Shown here: in pieces, positions 8,328 to 16,081 of the stretch
Layout of the letters: each line of letters starts with the position of its first letter
Numbering within the stretch: position 1 is the stretch's first letter
Assembly: GCF_024055715.1 (NCBI RefSeq)
Contig: NZ_JAMXMV010000023.1
Location: 40,913-104,912 of the forward strand
From: Actinoallomurus soli
Lineage (GTDB): Bacteria > Actinomycetota > Actinomycetes > Streptosporangiales > Streptosporangiaceae
Reading direction: 5' to 3'
Length of the DNA stretch: 64,000 bases
The notes under the pieces: generated by a model
The model's input: the letters and a program-made list of their open reading frames with translations, nothing else
Told to the model about the DNA's origin: nothing
The model's database searches: none
Made by a program: the position numbers and the translations under genes

Positions 8328-9113
8328 CTAGCCGAGGGCGTCCCCCAGCTTCCGCAGTGCCTTGCGTTTCTCGTCGAGCGCTGCGTGGGCGTAGATCGTC
8401 ATCGTGACCTCGATGTCGCTGTGGCCGACGATGTCGCGGACGATGTGCGGCGGGACGCCGAGGTCGAGCAGGAGTGAGACGCAGGTGTGCCGGATGTCGT
8501 GGAACCGGACATCACCGAGGCCGGCCGCCTTCCTGATCCGTCCCAGGCTTCGCCGGAGGTTGTCCGGCTCCAGGGGTGTACCGAGCCGGGAGGGGAAGAC
8601 GACGTCGTTGTCCTGCCAGTTCGGCCAGGCGTCCGCCCGCTCGGCCTTCTGCCGGTCCTTGTGCAGTAGGAGAGCGTCGACGCAGATCGTGGGCAGGGGG
8701 ATGGTCCGCTGGGAGTCGTCCGACTTCGGCCGGACGAACCGCAGTTCTCCCCCGACCCGCTGGAGCGCGTGGACGACTTCGAGGGTGCCGGCGTCGAGGT
8801 CAACGTCCGACCAGCGCATGCCGAAGAGCTCCCCGCGCCGAAGGCCCAGGCAGAGCGCCAGGACGTAAAGGGCGTACAGCCGCTCGTCGTACGCGGCGTC
8901 GAGGACGGTGCGGGTACTGCTCGACCGTCCAGCTCTCGGACGCGACCGGGATGCCCTCGTCGGCCTGGGGCTTTAGCTTGACGTACTTGGCGTGGCACTC
9001 CTCACGGCTCTTGCCGTACACGCTGAGTCGCTTGAAGGTGCCCGCCGTCGTGAGGACGAACACCTTGGCCTCGTATCGCCCGTCTTTGCGCTGGACGGTC
9101 GTTCGCGGTCATG
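8328..9113 (-). pseudogene. Broken tyrosine recombinase (phage-type integrase)
   Basis: The N-terminal arm-binding part is visible at about 8940-9105 (TVQRKDGRYEAKVFVLTTAG, SVYGKSREECHAK, ESWTVEQY). It jumps in another frame straight to the catalytic domain (VLDAAYDERLYALY..GLRRGELFG, then 8328-8819). The core-binding domain of roughly 100 residues that should lie between is gone. Box I Arg (LRRGEL), HDIRH, the second His (GHSDIEV) and a Tyr (TIYAH) remain in the 3' part. The first codons also appear shifted by one base. The gene should not make active enzyme. Relatives excise actinobacterial integrative elements from tRNA genes; a tRNA-like fragment lies 2.2 kb away at 11290. Confidence 0.85.
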
Positions 9114-9140
9114 GACTGTTGTTACGCGAAGTAGCTCAGG

Positions 9141-9725
9141 ATGCGCATCTCCCTCAGGACCACCCTCCTCGCCAGCACACTCACGCTCGTCACCACGCTG
9201 GGAACGGCCCCCGCGCATGCCACAACGACAACGGCCAGTACGGGCCTGGCCCCGAAAGACCAAGCACGCGCAGCGGACAACGCGATCACCTGCCGAGGAG
9301 GCAGCCTCCACGCCCACTTCAACCCGAGTGTCATGTTCCAGCAGCATCCAATCCAGGTCCAGGCCACCGGCGACCTCAGCGCCTGCACATCGCTTCGGAA
9401 CCCGAACCGCACCGGCGGAAGATTCAGCCTTAGCGGATCCGGCACCGGCACCTGTGCCAACCAGTTCGCGGTCGGCTCCGGCAAGCTCCACATCAGCTGG
9501 AATGACGGCACCACATCGACCATCGCGCAGACGAACTTCCGGTTTGAGGCGGCCACGTGGAGCTTCGACGGTGGTCGGGTGAGTGAACGGGAGTTCAAGG
9601 GCCAGACCGCCCGCGCCAACGGCCGGAGCACCCGCTCGGCGGTCGAGATGAGCGCCGAGTGCCTCACGAGCGGTCTGAACAGCTACACCGGCGCGGTGGG
9701 CACTTTCACGATCGGATCCGTCTGA
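9141..9725 (+). CDS. Secreted protein of unknown family, four cysteines (copy 1)
   Basis: 194 residues with a clear signal peptide (about 1-27, ending APAHA). The mature part is rich in Thr, Ser and Gly and has four cysteines, in ITCRGG, LSACTS, GTCANQ and SAECLT. A central SGSGTGTC phrase and a closing V-G-T-F-T-I-G motif stand out, suggesting an all-beta extracellular domain with two disulfides. The gene at 10001 is a diverged paralogue with the same cysteine order and SGSGSGSC phrase. I do not recognise the family and see no catalytic motif. It lies between the integrase remnant and the tRNA fragment, so it may be cargo of the old element. Confidence 0.75.
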   Translation: MRISLRTTLLASTLTLVTTLGTAPAHATTTTASTGLAPKDQARAADNAITCRGGSLHAHFNPSVMFQQHPIQVQATGDLSACTSLRNPNRTGGRFSLSGSGTGTCANQFAVGSGKLHISWNDGTTSTIAQTNFRFEAATWSFDGGRVSEREFKGQTARANGRSTRSAVEMSAECLTSGLNSYTGAVGTFTIGSV

Positions 9726-10000
9726 CCTAACAGATGCAGCCCCGCCAGATCGAAGATCGCCGTGCGGTCCGACTGAAGAGTTCCCGGGCTTAGTGCAGTG
9801 CCCGCCGGACCGTCACTGGGCCGGGTGCTGGCCCTTTTCCCAGCTCGCGGCGCACCGTAGCCGTTTTTTCACACAGAGGTCTATTGCGGAGTGTATTCAG
9901 TCAACTACGCTACGGCCGCAGGCCGCTGTCTGGGAGTTCAGATCTCGGCGACTAGCTACGGGTCCTTCCGGAGGGCCCCCTACGCAGAACGGACGCAACA

Positions 10001-10558
10001 GTGAAGACTACGAAAACACGGCCCCGCATCGTCATGTCAGCAGCGGCAGCCACCCTGATGACGGCGGCCGTCATGGCCAGCCCGCAATCGGCCCGGGCCG
10101 CTACCAGCCTGGTCACCTGCAACACCGGCACCTACAGCTTTAACCTCCGCCCGGGGCTGACCATCACCGATCGCAGCTTCACTCTGTCTGGGACCGGAGC
10201 GCTTGCGGGATGTGTGTCCCCGCCGGTCACGGGAGACCCGGCCGTGAACGGCAACGCCACCGCCACCCTCTCCGGCTCAGGATCGGGCAGCTGCACCAGC
10301 GGCGCCTCCGCAAAATTCACCACGATCATCACCTGGGCCAACCGTCAGACCAGCACCCAGAGCGGCACCGCGACGATGAAAATCGTGAATGGGGTTCCGG
10401 TCTTCACCCTCTCCAGCACCACCACCGCCGGCAAATTCGCCGGAAGCACAGTCGCCGCCGTGCCCACCATCGCCTTCAACCCAGCGGACTGCGCAACCCC
10501 CCAGGGCGTGACCCGGATGAACGGAACGTTGACCGCGTTCACCGTCCTTGGAGTCTGA
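10001..10558 (+). CDS. Secreted protein of unknown family, four cysteines (copy 2)
   Basis: 185 residues, signal peptide about 1-33 (ending SARA). Four cysteines sit in VTCNTG, LAGCVS, GSCTSG and PADCAT, matching the order and approximate spacing in the 9141 protein. LSGSGSGSC and the final G-T-L-T-A-F-T-V-L-G line up with the paralogue. Probably a small secreted beta-rich domain; function unknown. The 275-bp gap before it holds its own likely promoter, and a G/C-rich hairpin (about 9959-9978, GGGTCCTTCCGGAGGGCCC) sits close to the start. Confidence 0.75.
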   Translation: MKTTKTRPRIVMSAAAATLMTAAVMASPQSARAATSLVTCNTGTYSFNLRPGLTITDRSFTLSGTGALAGCVSPPVTGDPAVNGNATATLSGSGSGSCTSGASAKFTTIITWANRQTSTQSGTATMKIVNGVPVFTLSSTTTAGKFAGSTVAAVPTIAFNPADCATPQGVTRMNGTLTAFTVLGV

Positions 10559-10755
10559 GCACGGGAATCAGCCGCGGATCACGCAGTGGAAAGAGCAGGA
10601 AAGGGTCAGACAGGGGTGAGGCGAACCCACGTCTCCAGTGCCCGCAGGCGTGCGGACAGTCGGGCGATCAGGGACCGGTCGTCGGCAGGATCGATGCCGA
10701 TGGCGGGGGTGACCGACTCGGTGCAGGTAGGTCCGGCCAGTCGAACGACGAGGAC

Positions 10756-10887
10756 ATGACCGCCATCGTGGACACCACCAGCCAGACTCTCACCCTCGTG
10801 AAGGCGTTGGCCCGGCACTCGGGGCTGGACCCGAACAAGCTCCTGGCCCAGGCCGAGGACGACGCCGACGAGTCCGCCAGCGACTGA
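10756..10887 (+). CDS. Possible 43-residue small protein
   Basis: ATG at 10756 follows CGAGGAC and opens a frame beginning MTAIVDTTSQ and ending in an acidic tail (EDDADESASD). The composition looks like a real helical peptide. However, the minus strand here overlaps the tail of a broken DUF4282-like gene, and only one strand is likely to be coding. I cannot decide between them from sequence alone. Confidence 0.25.
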   Translation: MTAIVDTTSQTLTLVKALARHSGLDPNKLLAQAEDDADESASD

Positions 10888-11122
10888 GATCGGTACGCCC
10901 ATCCAGAAGCCCCAGCCGGCCCAGCTCGCCAACCCATGACATGAGGAGCCCGAACAGCGTCACCGCAGTGATCAACGTCAAGGAGCTGACGTACAGCCAT
11001 CGCACCACCAGCGGAGCGAGGCAACGTTCGAACTCGACATCGAGCAGGTCCGCCAGTTTCGAACGTCGCTTCCGCTTCGATGGACAGGCAGGCGCGCCCG
11101 GTTGCGATGTCTGGAAGGCCAT
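10790..11122 (-). pseudogene. DUF4282-like membrane protein, frameshifted
   Basis: From 11122 the frame reads a DUF4282-type start: a cytoplasmic segment LLDVEFERCLAPLVVRWLY followed by a membrane helix (VSSLTLITAVTLFGLLMSWV). The expected second half, GWGFWMGVPISVAGGLVGVV, is present but in another frame from about 10930 down to about 10850. A one-base shift near 10930 therefore splits the gene. DUF4282 proteins are small two-helix membrane proteins of unknown role. Family assignment rests on overall pattern, not on a search. Confidence 0.45.
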
Positions 11123-11289
11123 GCACTCAAGGTTCCACTCCTCCGCTCACGGGGTCCCGCGGCGAGCCCGACGCATGGCGAACCTGCATGCGACCTGACG
11201 ACAACGTCGGCTTCCATAGGCTCACACGGGCACCCGTCGACCACCGTCTGACCACGGCAGACGCAGCCTGAACCGGGGTGATGTCACTC

Positions 11290-11331
11290 CTGAAAAGCGG
11301 AAGGTCGGCGGTTCGGCCCCGCCCCCGCCCA
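11290..11331 (+). other. 3' fragment of a tRNA-Phe-like gene (possible att site)
   Basis: The bases read as a tRNA from the anticodon loop onward: loop CTGAAAA (anticodon GAA, Phe), 3' stem GCGGA, variable AGGTC, T-stem GGCGG / CCGCC with loop TTCGGCC, then acceptor CCCGCCC and A. The 5' half is absent: the bases before the loop do not pair with GCGGA. T-loop position 58 is G instead of A and no CCA follows. This is the form left at the far end of an element that integrated into a tRNA 3' end. With the integrase remnant at 8328-9113 it suggests an element border. Confidence 0.6.
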
Positions 11332-11335
11332 CTCA

Positions 11336-11380
11336 CCCCCTGGTGCTCGTCGATCTTCGATCGACTTCGCCGGGGGCTTT
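11336..11380 (+). terminator. Possible terminator after the tRNA fragment
   Basis: CCCCC (11336-11340) can pair with GGGGG (11372-11376), with an inner pairing of GTCGATC and GATCGAC. CTTTGTG follows. The site is placed as expected for a tRNA gene terminator. The T-run is short, so strength is uncertain. Confidence 0.5.
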
Positions 11381-11526
11381 GTGTTCTCCCAGGGGAGCGA
11401 CCCCCTGGAACCCCCGATGCAGGGGCTCCGCCTCCGCACCCCCGACTCGCCGCTTCGAGCAGTCAGACGGCGTCGGTAGGCCACGCGAGAAGACAACGGT
11501 TTCCAGGGTTCACCTCGACACGTTCT

Positions 11527-11784
11527 CTAATGACGGCTGCCACTCCAGCACGGGATCTCAAGCGTGCCGTCGAGTGACTTGGTGAGCCAGCCGGCGAGGG
11601 TCATTTGCTGCGGGAAGAGAGCGTGTTCCAAACAACAACCATTCGGATCCCACGCCCACATTGGCCCGGCCGGGTCCCGGCAGTCGACCAGCGACCAGAT
11701 CGCACATCCCCAGTCGCGCAGCCAGACCAACCCGGCCGGAGGCCGTGGTTCCGGGGCCGTGCTGAAGGCTTGATAGACCTCCAC
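11527..11784 (-). pseudogene. C-terminal fragment of a SUKH (SMI1/KNR4)-type protein
   Basis: The frame is open upstream to about 11850 without a start (GARGGPWIGDWADIVEVYQAF), then carries the typical C-terminal block WLRDWGCAIWSLVDCRDP, WAWDPNG, HALFPQ and WLTKSLDGTLEIP. Full SUKH-type proteins of this sort are roughly 150 residues; only about 85-105 remain. SUKH proteins often act as immunity proteins beside polymorphic toxins, but no toxin gene is visible here. It may be debris at the border of the decayed element. A GTG at 11784 could still allow a short product. Confidence 0.55.
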
Positions 11785-11872
11785 GATGTCCGCCCAGTCG
11801 CCGATCCACGGGCCACCACGAGCACCGAGAACGACGGAGGCTAGCGCACCACCCGAGAGCCGAGCGCCAGGT

Positions 11873-12484
11873 TCAAAGGGTCGCTGTATCGGTGGCGCCG
11901 GCCCCGAGGGTCAGGGCTCGGTTGATTGCGGTGCGGGTGTCGTCCACCAGGGTGAGCGGGTTGTTGCCGAGGCGCTTGGCGGTCTGGAAGCAGGCCAGGG
12001 CGATCTGGCCGGCGAGGACGGCGGTGGCCTCGTCGGCTCCGCGTCGGATGAGCAGTTCGCTCAGCTTGTCCCCGAACTGCTGCATCTTCACGGCGTCGCG
12101 GTCGCGCAGTTCCGGGTGCTGCTCGATCAACGCGAAGTGGCGCGTGTAGCCCGCGGGGTCGGCGGTCGCCTGGGCGCACAGGGCGAGCAGAACCGGGCCG
12201 AGCTGTGCGACGCCCTCGGTCACGCTGCGCGGGGGAAGCGCGTCGTCTGCTTGGCCGGCCGCGGCGACCATGTCGAGCAGCTCCTGCTCCCGGGCGAACA
12301 CGACCTCCTGTTTGTCGCGGAAGTGGCGGAAGAACGTGGTGCGTCCGACTTCGGCGCGTTCGGCGATGTCGCCGACCGAAACGCCGTCGAAACCGTGCTC
12401 TCGGAACAGCTCCTGAGCGGCCTCGATGATGCGCTGGCGCGCCTGGCGCTGCTTGCGTTCGACGAGGGGCCGGGAGGAGGTCAT
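11873..12484 (-). CDS. TetR-family regulator
   Basis: 203 residues from ATG at 12484 (an upstream in-frame start at 12520 adds 12 residues that look non-coding). The N-terminal helix-turn-helix is clear: RQRIIEAAQELFREHGFDG, VSVGDIAERAEVGRTTFFRHF. The C-terminal ligand domain is not distinctive. It is divergent from the NTF2-like gene at 12572, and a perfect palindrome at 12539-12553 lies between. It should repress both itself and the rightward genes and respond to a small ligand, possibly a substrate of the 12572 or 13086 products. Confidence 0.92.
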   Translation of the reverse strand: MTSSRPLVERKQRQARQRIIEAAQELFREHGFDGVSVGDIAERAEVGRTTFFRHFRDKQEVVFAREQELLDMVAAAGQADDALPPRSVTEGVAQLGPVLLALCAQATADPAGYTRHFALIEQHPELRDRDAVKMQQFGDKLSELLIRRGADEATAVLAGQIALACFQTAKRLGNNPLTLVDDTRTAINRALTLGAGATDTATL

Positions 12485-12538
12485 GCCCGCAAGCATACCC
12501 GCGACCGGTTGCCGTCCCATGAGGGATCAAGTACTTTC

Positions 12539-12553
12539 TGGTACGCCGTACCA
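12539..12553. promoter_or_regulatory. Palindromic operator TGGTACGCCGTACCA
   Basis: A perfect inverted repeat with 6-bp arms and a 3-bp centre, flanked by T and A runs. It lies in the 87-bp gap between the divergent TetR gene (12484) and the NTF2-like gene (12572). The form is typical for a TetR dimer, so it is the likely binding site of the 11873-12484 protein. Confidence 0.75.
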
Positions 12554-12571
12554 AAACGAACGGAGATCCGA

Positions 12572-13006
12572 ATGGCACGCGAACTGTCCGTGGAAGACCG
12601 CCAGGCGATCGGCCGGACCCTGGCCCTGACCGGACACATCTTCGACCGAGGCGAGCTGCACCGGCTCGAAGAGATCTTCACGCCCAAGGTCGTCTACGAC
12701 CTCAGCGACGTGGGAGCGGGGACGTTCGAGGGCGTCGAGTCCATCAGGAACGGCGCCCTGAAGCTCGGCGCGGGCAACCCCATCGCGCATCACGTCACGA
12801 ACATCGTGATCACCGGCCAGGAGGACGACCTGGTCACCGCGCAGTCCAAGGGTCTCATCATCATGGCCGACGGGTCCGTCGCAAGCGTGACGCACCTCGA
12901 CACCCTGCGAGGCGAGGACAGCACCTGGCGGATCAGCCGGCGAGTCATCCTGGCGCAGCGCACGCCGCTCGGCGGCCTCCATCTGACGCACACGGGCGAG
13001 CGCTAG
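12572..13006 (+). CDS. SnoaL/NTF2-like protein
   Basis: 144 residues. Order of elements is that of the SnoaL-like NTF2 fold: an N-terminal helix pair (DRQAIGRTLALTGHIFDRGE), the phrase EEIFTPKVVYDLSDVG, GVESIRNG, HHVTNIVI and a final strand (WRISRRVIL). Such proteins are small hydrolases, isomerases or polyketide cyclases, or binding proteins; the reaction cannot be told here. RBS CGGAGATCCG precedes the ATG. It is separated by 79 bp from the metallo-hydrolase gene and probably co-transcribed with it under TetR control. Confidence 0.85.
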   Translation: MARELSVEDRQAIGRTLALTGHIFDRGELHRLEEIFTPKVVYDLSDVGAGTFEGVESIRNGALKLGAGNPIAHHVTNIVITGQEDDLVTAQSKGLIIMADGSVASVTHLDTLRGEDSTWRISRRVILAQRTPLGGLHLTHTGER

Positions 13007-13085
13007 CCGTGGAGCGCACCATCGCACGTCACCGCGACCAACGTGATTCCTCGATATCCACCACCCGCCCGATGGGACAAACGCC

Positions 13086-13841
13086 ATGACCGAGCCGCTC
13101 GTCGTCACCCGGATCACCCACAGCTGCCACCTGGTCCAGATCGGCGGCCTGACGGTGCTGACCGATCCCTGGTTCTCTCAACGCACCTTCTACCACCCGG
13201 GCGAACCGATCGCCCTGCAGCCGGAGACGCTGCCGCATCTCGACGCGGTCGTGATCAGCCACGAGCACTACGACCACTGCGACCTTGACGCCTTCAGCCG
13301 CTATCCCCGCAAGGACGTGCCCCTACTGGTCGCCGGACCGGTCGTCGAGAAAGCCCGCAAGGCAGGATTCAGCGACGTCCGCGCGCTCGAGCCCTGGCAG
13401 TCCGCGCGGGTCGGCGATCTGACCATCTCCGCAGCGCCAGGCAAGCACGGCGTATACGAGGTCACCTACGTGATCAGCGGCGGTGGGCGCAGCGCCTACT
13501 TCGCCGGGGACACGCTGCTCGTCCCGGAGTTGCACACCCTCACAGACCGCTACGGTCCGCTCGATGTGGCACTGCTCCCCGTCAACGGCCTGCACATCCG
13601 GATACCGCGAGCCAAACAGGTCGTCATGAACGCCGAAGAGGCCGCCGAGCTCACCGCCACCCTTCGACCTAAGATCGCGATCCCGCAGCACTACGCCTTC
13701 ACCGGCGGCACGATAGGGGACGCGCTCTTCCTCAAGAGCGACAAGAACCCCGCCCTCTTCGTCGACGCGGTCCGTCGCCTCGTCCCCGACGTCCCGGTCA
13801 AAGTCATCAACCCTGGCGAACCACTGACTATCGCCCCCTGA
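13086..13841 (+). CDS. MBL-fold metallo-hydrolase (UlaG-like)
   Basis: 251 residues. The metal-binding motif HEHYDHCD (about residue 59-66), a later His in APGKHGVYE, Asp in FAGDT and His in PQHYAF fit the metallo-beta-lactamase fold of the UlaG/L-ascorbate-lactonase-like group. DPWFS and PVNGLHIRIP are further family marks. It binds one or two metal ions and hydrolyses a small ester, lactone or phosphodiester; the substrate is unknown. It follows the NTF2-like gene in the same TetR-controlled unit. Confidence 0.9.
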   Translation: MTEPLVVTRITHSCHLVQIGGLTVLTDPWFSQRTFYHPGEPIALQPETLPHLDAVVISHEHYDHCDLDAFSRYPRKDVPLLVAGPVVEKARKAGFSDVRALEPWQSARVGDLTISAAPGKHGVYEVTYVISGGGRSAYFAGDTLLVPELHTLTDRYGPLDVALLPVNGLHIRIPRAKQVVMNAEEAAELTATLRPKIAIPQHYAFTGGTIGDALFLKSDKNPALFVDAVRRLVPDVPVKVINPGEPLTIAP

Positions 13842-14256
13842 CCCACGTTTGCGGTCCCGGCGAGGCCGCCGAGACCGCGGACCGCACTTCAGGCCCTACT
13901 CACCAGAGAATCGCTTCTACCCCTACGGGGCCTGCGCGGAGGCCGATTACCTCCGGACCCGGCACACGCACAACCTCATCATGGCCGTGCCCACCCTCAG
14001 CACCGCCGGGCCGGAAAGCCTCCACGACAGCGATACGGCACTCACCGCAATGGCAGGCCCCCGCGCCACGGCCCCGCAAGAACGATGCCGGTCTGAAGGT
14101 GGTTGGGACCGGATGCGGTGGCCTCCTCCTCATCCTCATCGCGATGGCGGCGCTCGGCGCGATCGTCGGCTCGCCTAAGAAGACGCCACACACCGCAGTG
14201 CCGACAGCCCCAGCCAGGCTCTGTAGCCAGAGGGCTGTATACGTCGAGCTTTGACT
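13842..14256. other. Intergenic region with one decayed membrane ORF
   Basis: No intact gene is visible. On the plus strand, about 14045-14254, one frame reads an open tail RPRKNDAGLKVVGTGCGG followed by a membrane helix (LLLILIAMAALGAIVGS) and a short Pro/Thr-rich end, stop at 14252. It resembles the end of a small actinobacterial membrane protein, but there is no proper N-terminus. I treat it as a gene remnant. Confidence 0.35.
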
Positions 14257-14282
14257 GACTAGACACTCTTTTATAGATTGAG
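14257..14282. promoter_or_regulatory. Operator/promoter of the SDR gene, copy 1 of a 26-bp site
   Basis: A 26-bp stretch, centred on CACTCTTTTATAGA, recurs at 15420-15445 before the TetR gene with 23 of 26 bases identical. TTGACT (14251-14256) and TAGATT (14274-14279), 17 bp apart, could be -35 and -10. It lies about 90 bp before the SDR start. The TetR protein encoded at 15449 is the obvious binder. Confidence 0.75.
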
Positions 14283-14372
14283 AGTCCATCCGGCCGAGGT
14301 TTCCGGGCTGACAGTGAGGCCCTTGCCTCAGACCGGGCCGGACCAGTCCTCCACCTCGGGCAAGGAATCGAT

Positions 14373-15335
14373 ATGAACACCACTGATCATCGCCTCACGC
14401 CCACGGCGTGGATCATCACGGGACCGACCTCCGGCATCGGGCGCCGCACCGCCTTCAACCTCGCCCAGCACGGCACCGTCGTGCTGGTGGGCCGCGACCC
14501 GAACAAGCTCAAAGAGGTCGAAGCCGAGATCAACGCACGCCCCCGAGGCCACGCGATATCCGTCGTCTGCGACTTCTCCGACATCCCAAGCGTGCGGCGT
14601 GCCGCCGCCGAGATCATCGCGCTCGATCTGCCGATCGCGGGGCTGCTCAACAACGCGGGCATCTTCCCCTTGGGCGCCCGTCAGAACGCGCAGGGATGGG
14701 ACCTCGCCTTCACGACCAACCACCTGGGGCCGTTCACCCTGACGGACCTGCTGATCCCGCACCTTCCCGATGGGGCGAACGTCGTCTTCACGTGCTCGGG
14801 CGCGGAAGACCCGGAACGCAAGCCCGCCAGAGTCTCCGGCTATCGCGGCGCGCGCTACATCTCCGCCGAGGCCTGCGCCCGCGGCGAGTGGCAGCCCGGC
14901 GGCTCGACCAAGCCCGGATTCGACGCCTACGCGACTTCCAAGCAGTGCAACCTCGCCACCGTGCTCACCTTCGCCCGCGAGATCCCACGGCTGCGCTTCA
15001 ACGCGGTCGAACCCGGCTTCACCCCCGGCACCGGCCTCGGCCGCGACGCCAACCCCGCACTCCGCTTCCTGGCCGCCTACGTACTCGCGCCCCTGGCGCC
15101 CCTCATCAAGTACTGGAGCACCCCTACGCGCGCCGCCCGGCTGATCACCGAGGTGCTGACCGACACTTCGGACCGCACCGGCGTGTACTACGACGAGAAG
15201 GGCAAGCCCATGCTCGGCTCCGCCCAGGTACGCGATGCCGATTTCGGCGAGCGCGTGGTCGCTGAGACCCGTGCCCTGCTCGCCCAGATCCCGGGCACCA
15301 CCCCCGAGCACCAGCCAAGGACCACGCTCGGGTAA
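14373..15335 (+). CDS. Short-chain dehydrogenase/reductase
   Basis: 320 residues. Cofactor motif TGPTSGIG near residue 17, NNAG at about 94, catalytic YATSK near 194, and the post-catalytic EPGF. The segment length and the protochlorophyllide-reductase-like layout (long insert between NNAG and YxxxK, LGPFTL) fit the retinol-dehydrogenase-like SDR group using NADP(H). Substrate unknown. It is followed after 113 bp by a TetR gene in the same direction, and both carry the same 26-bp operator, so the pair is a self-contained regulated unit. Confidence 0.92.
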   Translation: MNTTDHRLTPTAWIITGPTSGIGRRTAFNLAQHGTVVLVGRDPNKLKEVEAEINARPRGHAISVVCDFSDIPSVRRAAAEIIALDLPIAGLLNNAGIFPLGARQNAQGWDLAFTTNHLGPFTLTDLLIPHLPDGANVVFTCSGAEDPERKPARVSGYRGARYISAEACARGEWQPGGSTKPGFDAYATSKQCNLATVLTFAREIPRLRFNAVEPGFTPGTGLGRDANPALRFLAAYVLAPLAPLIKYWSTPTRAARLITEVLTDTSDRTGVYYDEKGKPMLGSAQVRDADFGERVVAETRALLAQIPGTTPEHQPRTTLG

Positions 15336-15419
15336 GCCTCTCGTCACCGATCATTGCCGCGCGCGGACCGGTGACGAGGAGAGCGGCCCCGCCCCCCAGC
15401 CGCCAAGTGTCGAACAGCT

Positions 15420-15445
15420 GACTGGTCACTCTTTTATAGAGTGAG
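15420..15445. promoter_or_regulatory. Operator of the TetR gene, copy 2 of a 26-bp site
   Basis: Contains the inverted repeat CACTCT-TTTAT-AGAGTG (15427-15443) and ends three bases before the TetR start at 15449. It is nearly identical to 14257-14282. Binding here would block both the promoter and translation initiation, giving tight autoregulation. Confidence 0.78.
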
Positions 15446-15448
15446 GCC

Positions 15449-16039
15449 ATGGCCAGACCACGCAGTCAGGACCGCCGCAACGCGATCCTGTCGGCGGCGA
15501 CCCGAGTGATCGCCGCCCAGGGCCTCGGGGCCCCGACAGCAGCGATCGCCAAGGGGGCGGGCGTCTCCAACGGCTCGCTGTTCGTCTACTTCGACACCAA
15601 GGCAGCGCTGCTGAACGAGCTCTACGTGGTCCTGAAGACCGAGATGGCGACGACAGCGCTCGCCGGGCTTCCCGTCGAGGCCGCTCCGCGCGAGCAGGTC
15701 CACCGTATGTGGTCGCAATGGGTGCACTGGGCCACGACAGCCCCGGACAAGCGACGCGCGCTCGCCCAACTCCAGATGTCAGACGACATCACCGAGCAGA
15801 GCCATCAGACCGTGAGCGCCGCCTTCCGCGGTATCGCCGATCTCCTGGAACGCAGCCGCGCCAACGGACCGATGCAGGACGCGCCCCTCGGCTTCCTGCT
15901 GACCTTGACCGACGCCATGGCCAACGCGGCCATCGACACCATGATCCGCGAGCCCGACCAAGCCGAGTCCCACAGTCGCGTCGCATTCGAGGCCGTCTGG
16001 CGGGTGATCGCCGGCAGCTCCATGCCTGCCATGGCGTGA
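15449..16039 (+). CDS. TetR-family regulator of the adjacent SDR
   Basis: 196 residues. The N-terminal helix-turn-helix is standard: RRNAILSAATRVIAAQGLG, IAKGAGVSNGSLFVYFDTKA. The C-terminal domain (VHRMWSQWVHWATTAPDKRR) is of the common actinobacterial TetR type with unknown ligand. The gene lies just after its operator, which also occurs before the SDR gene at 14373, so it most likely represses the SDR and itself. Confidence 0.93.
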   Translation: MARPRSQDRRNAILSAATRVIAAQGLGAPTAAIAKGAGVSNGSLFVYFDTKAALLNELYVVLKTEMATTALAGLPVEAAPREQVHRMWSQWVHWATTAPDKRRALAQLQMSDDITEQSHQTVSAAFRGIADLLERSRANGPMQDAPLGFLLTLTDAMANAAIDTMIREPDQAESHSRVAFEAVWRVIAGSSMPAMA

Positions 16040-16081
16040 GTCATGACCGCCTCACTGTGGCCGGCGAGTCGGAGTGATGCG

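Noticed and set aside
13900..14289. Minus-strand open frame in the gap before the SDR gene
   Set aside because: No start signal or motif; the plus strand reads a more protein-like membrane tail there.
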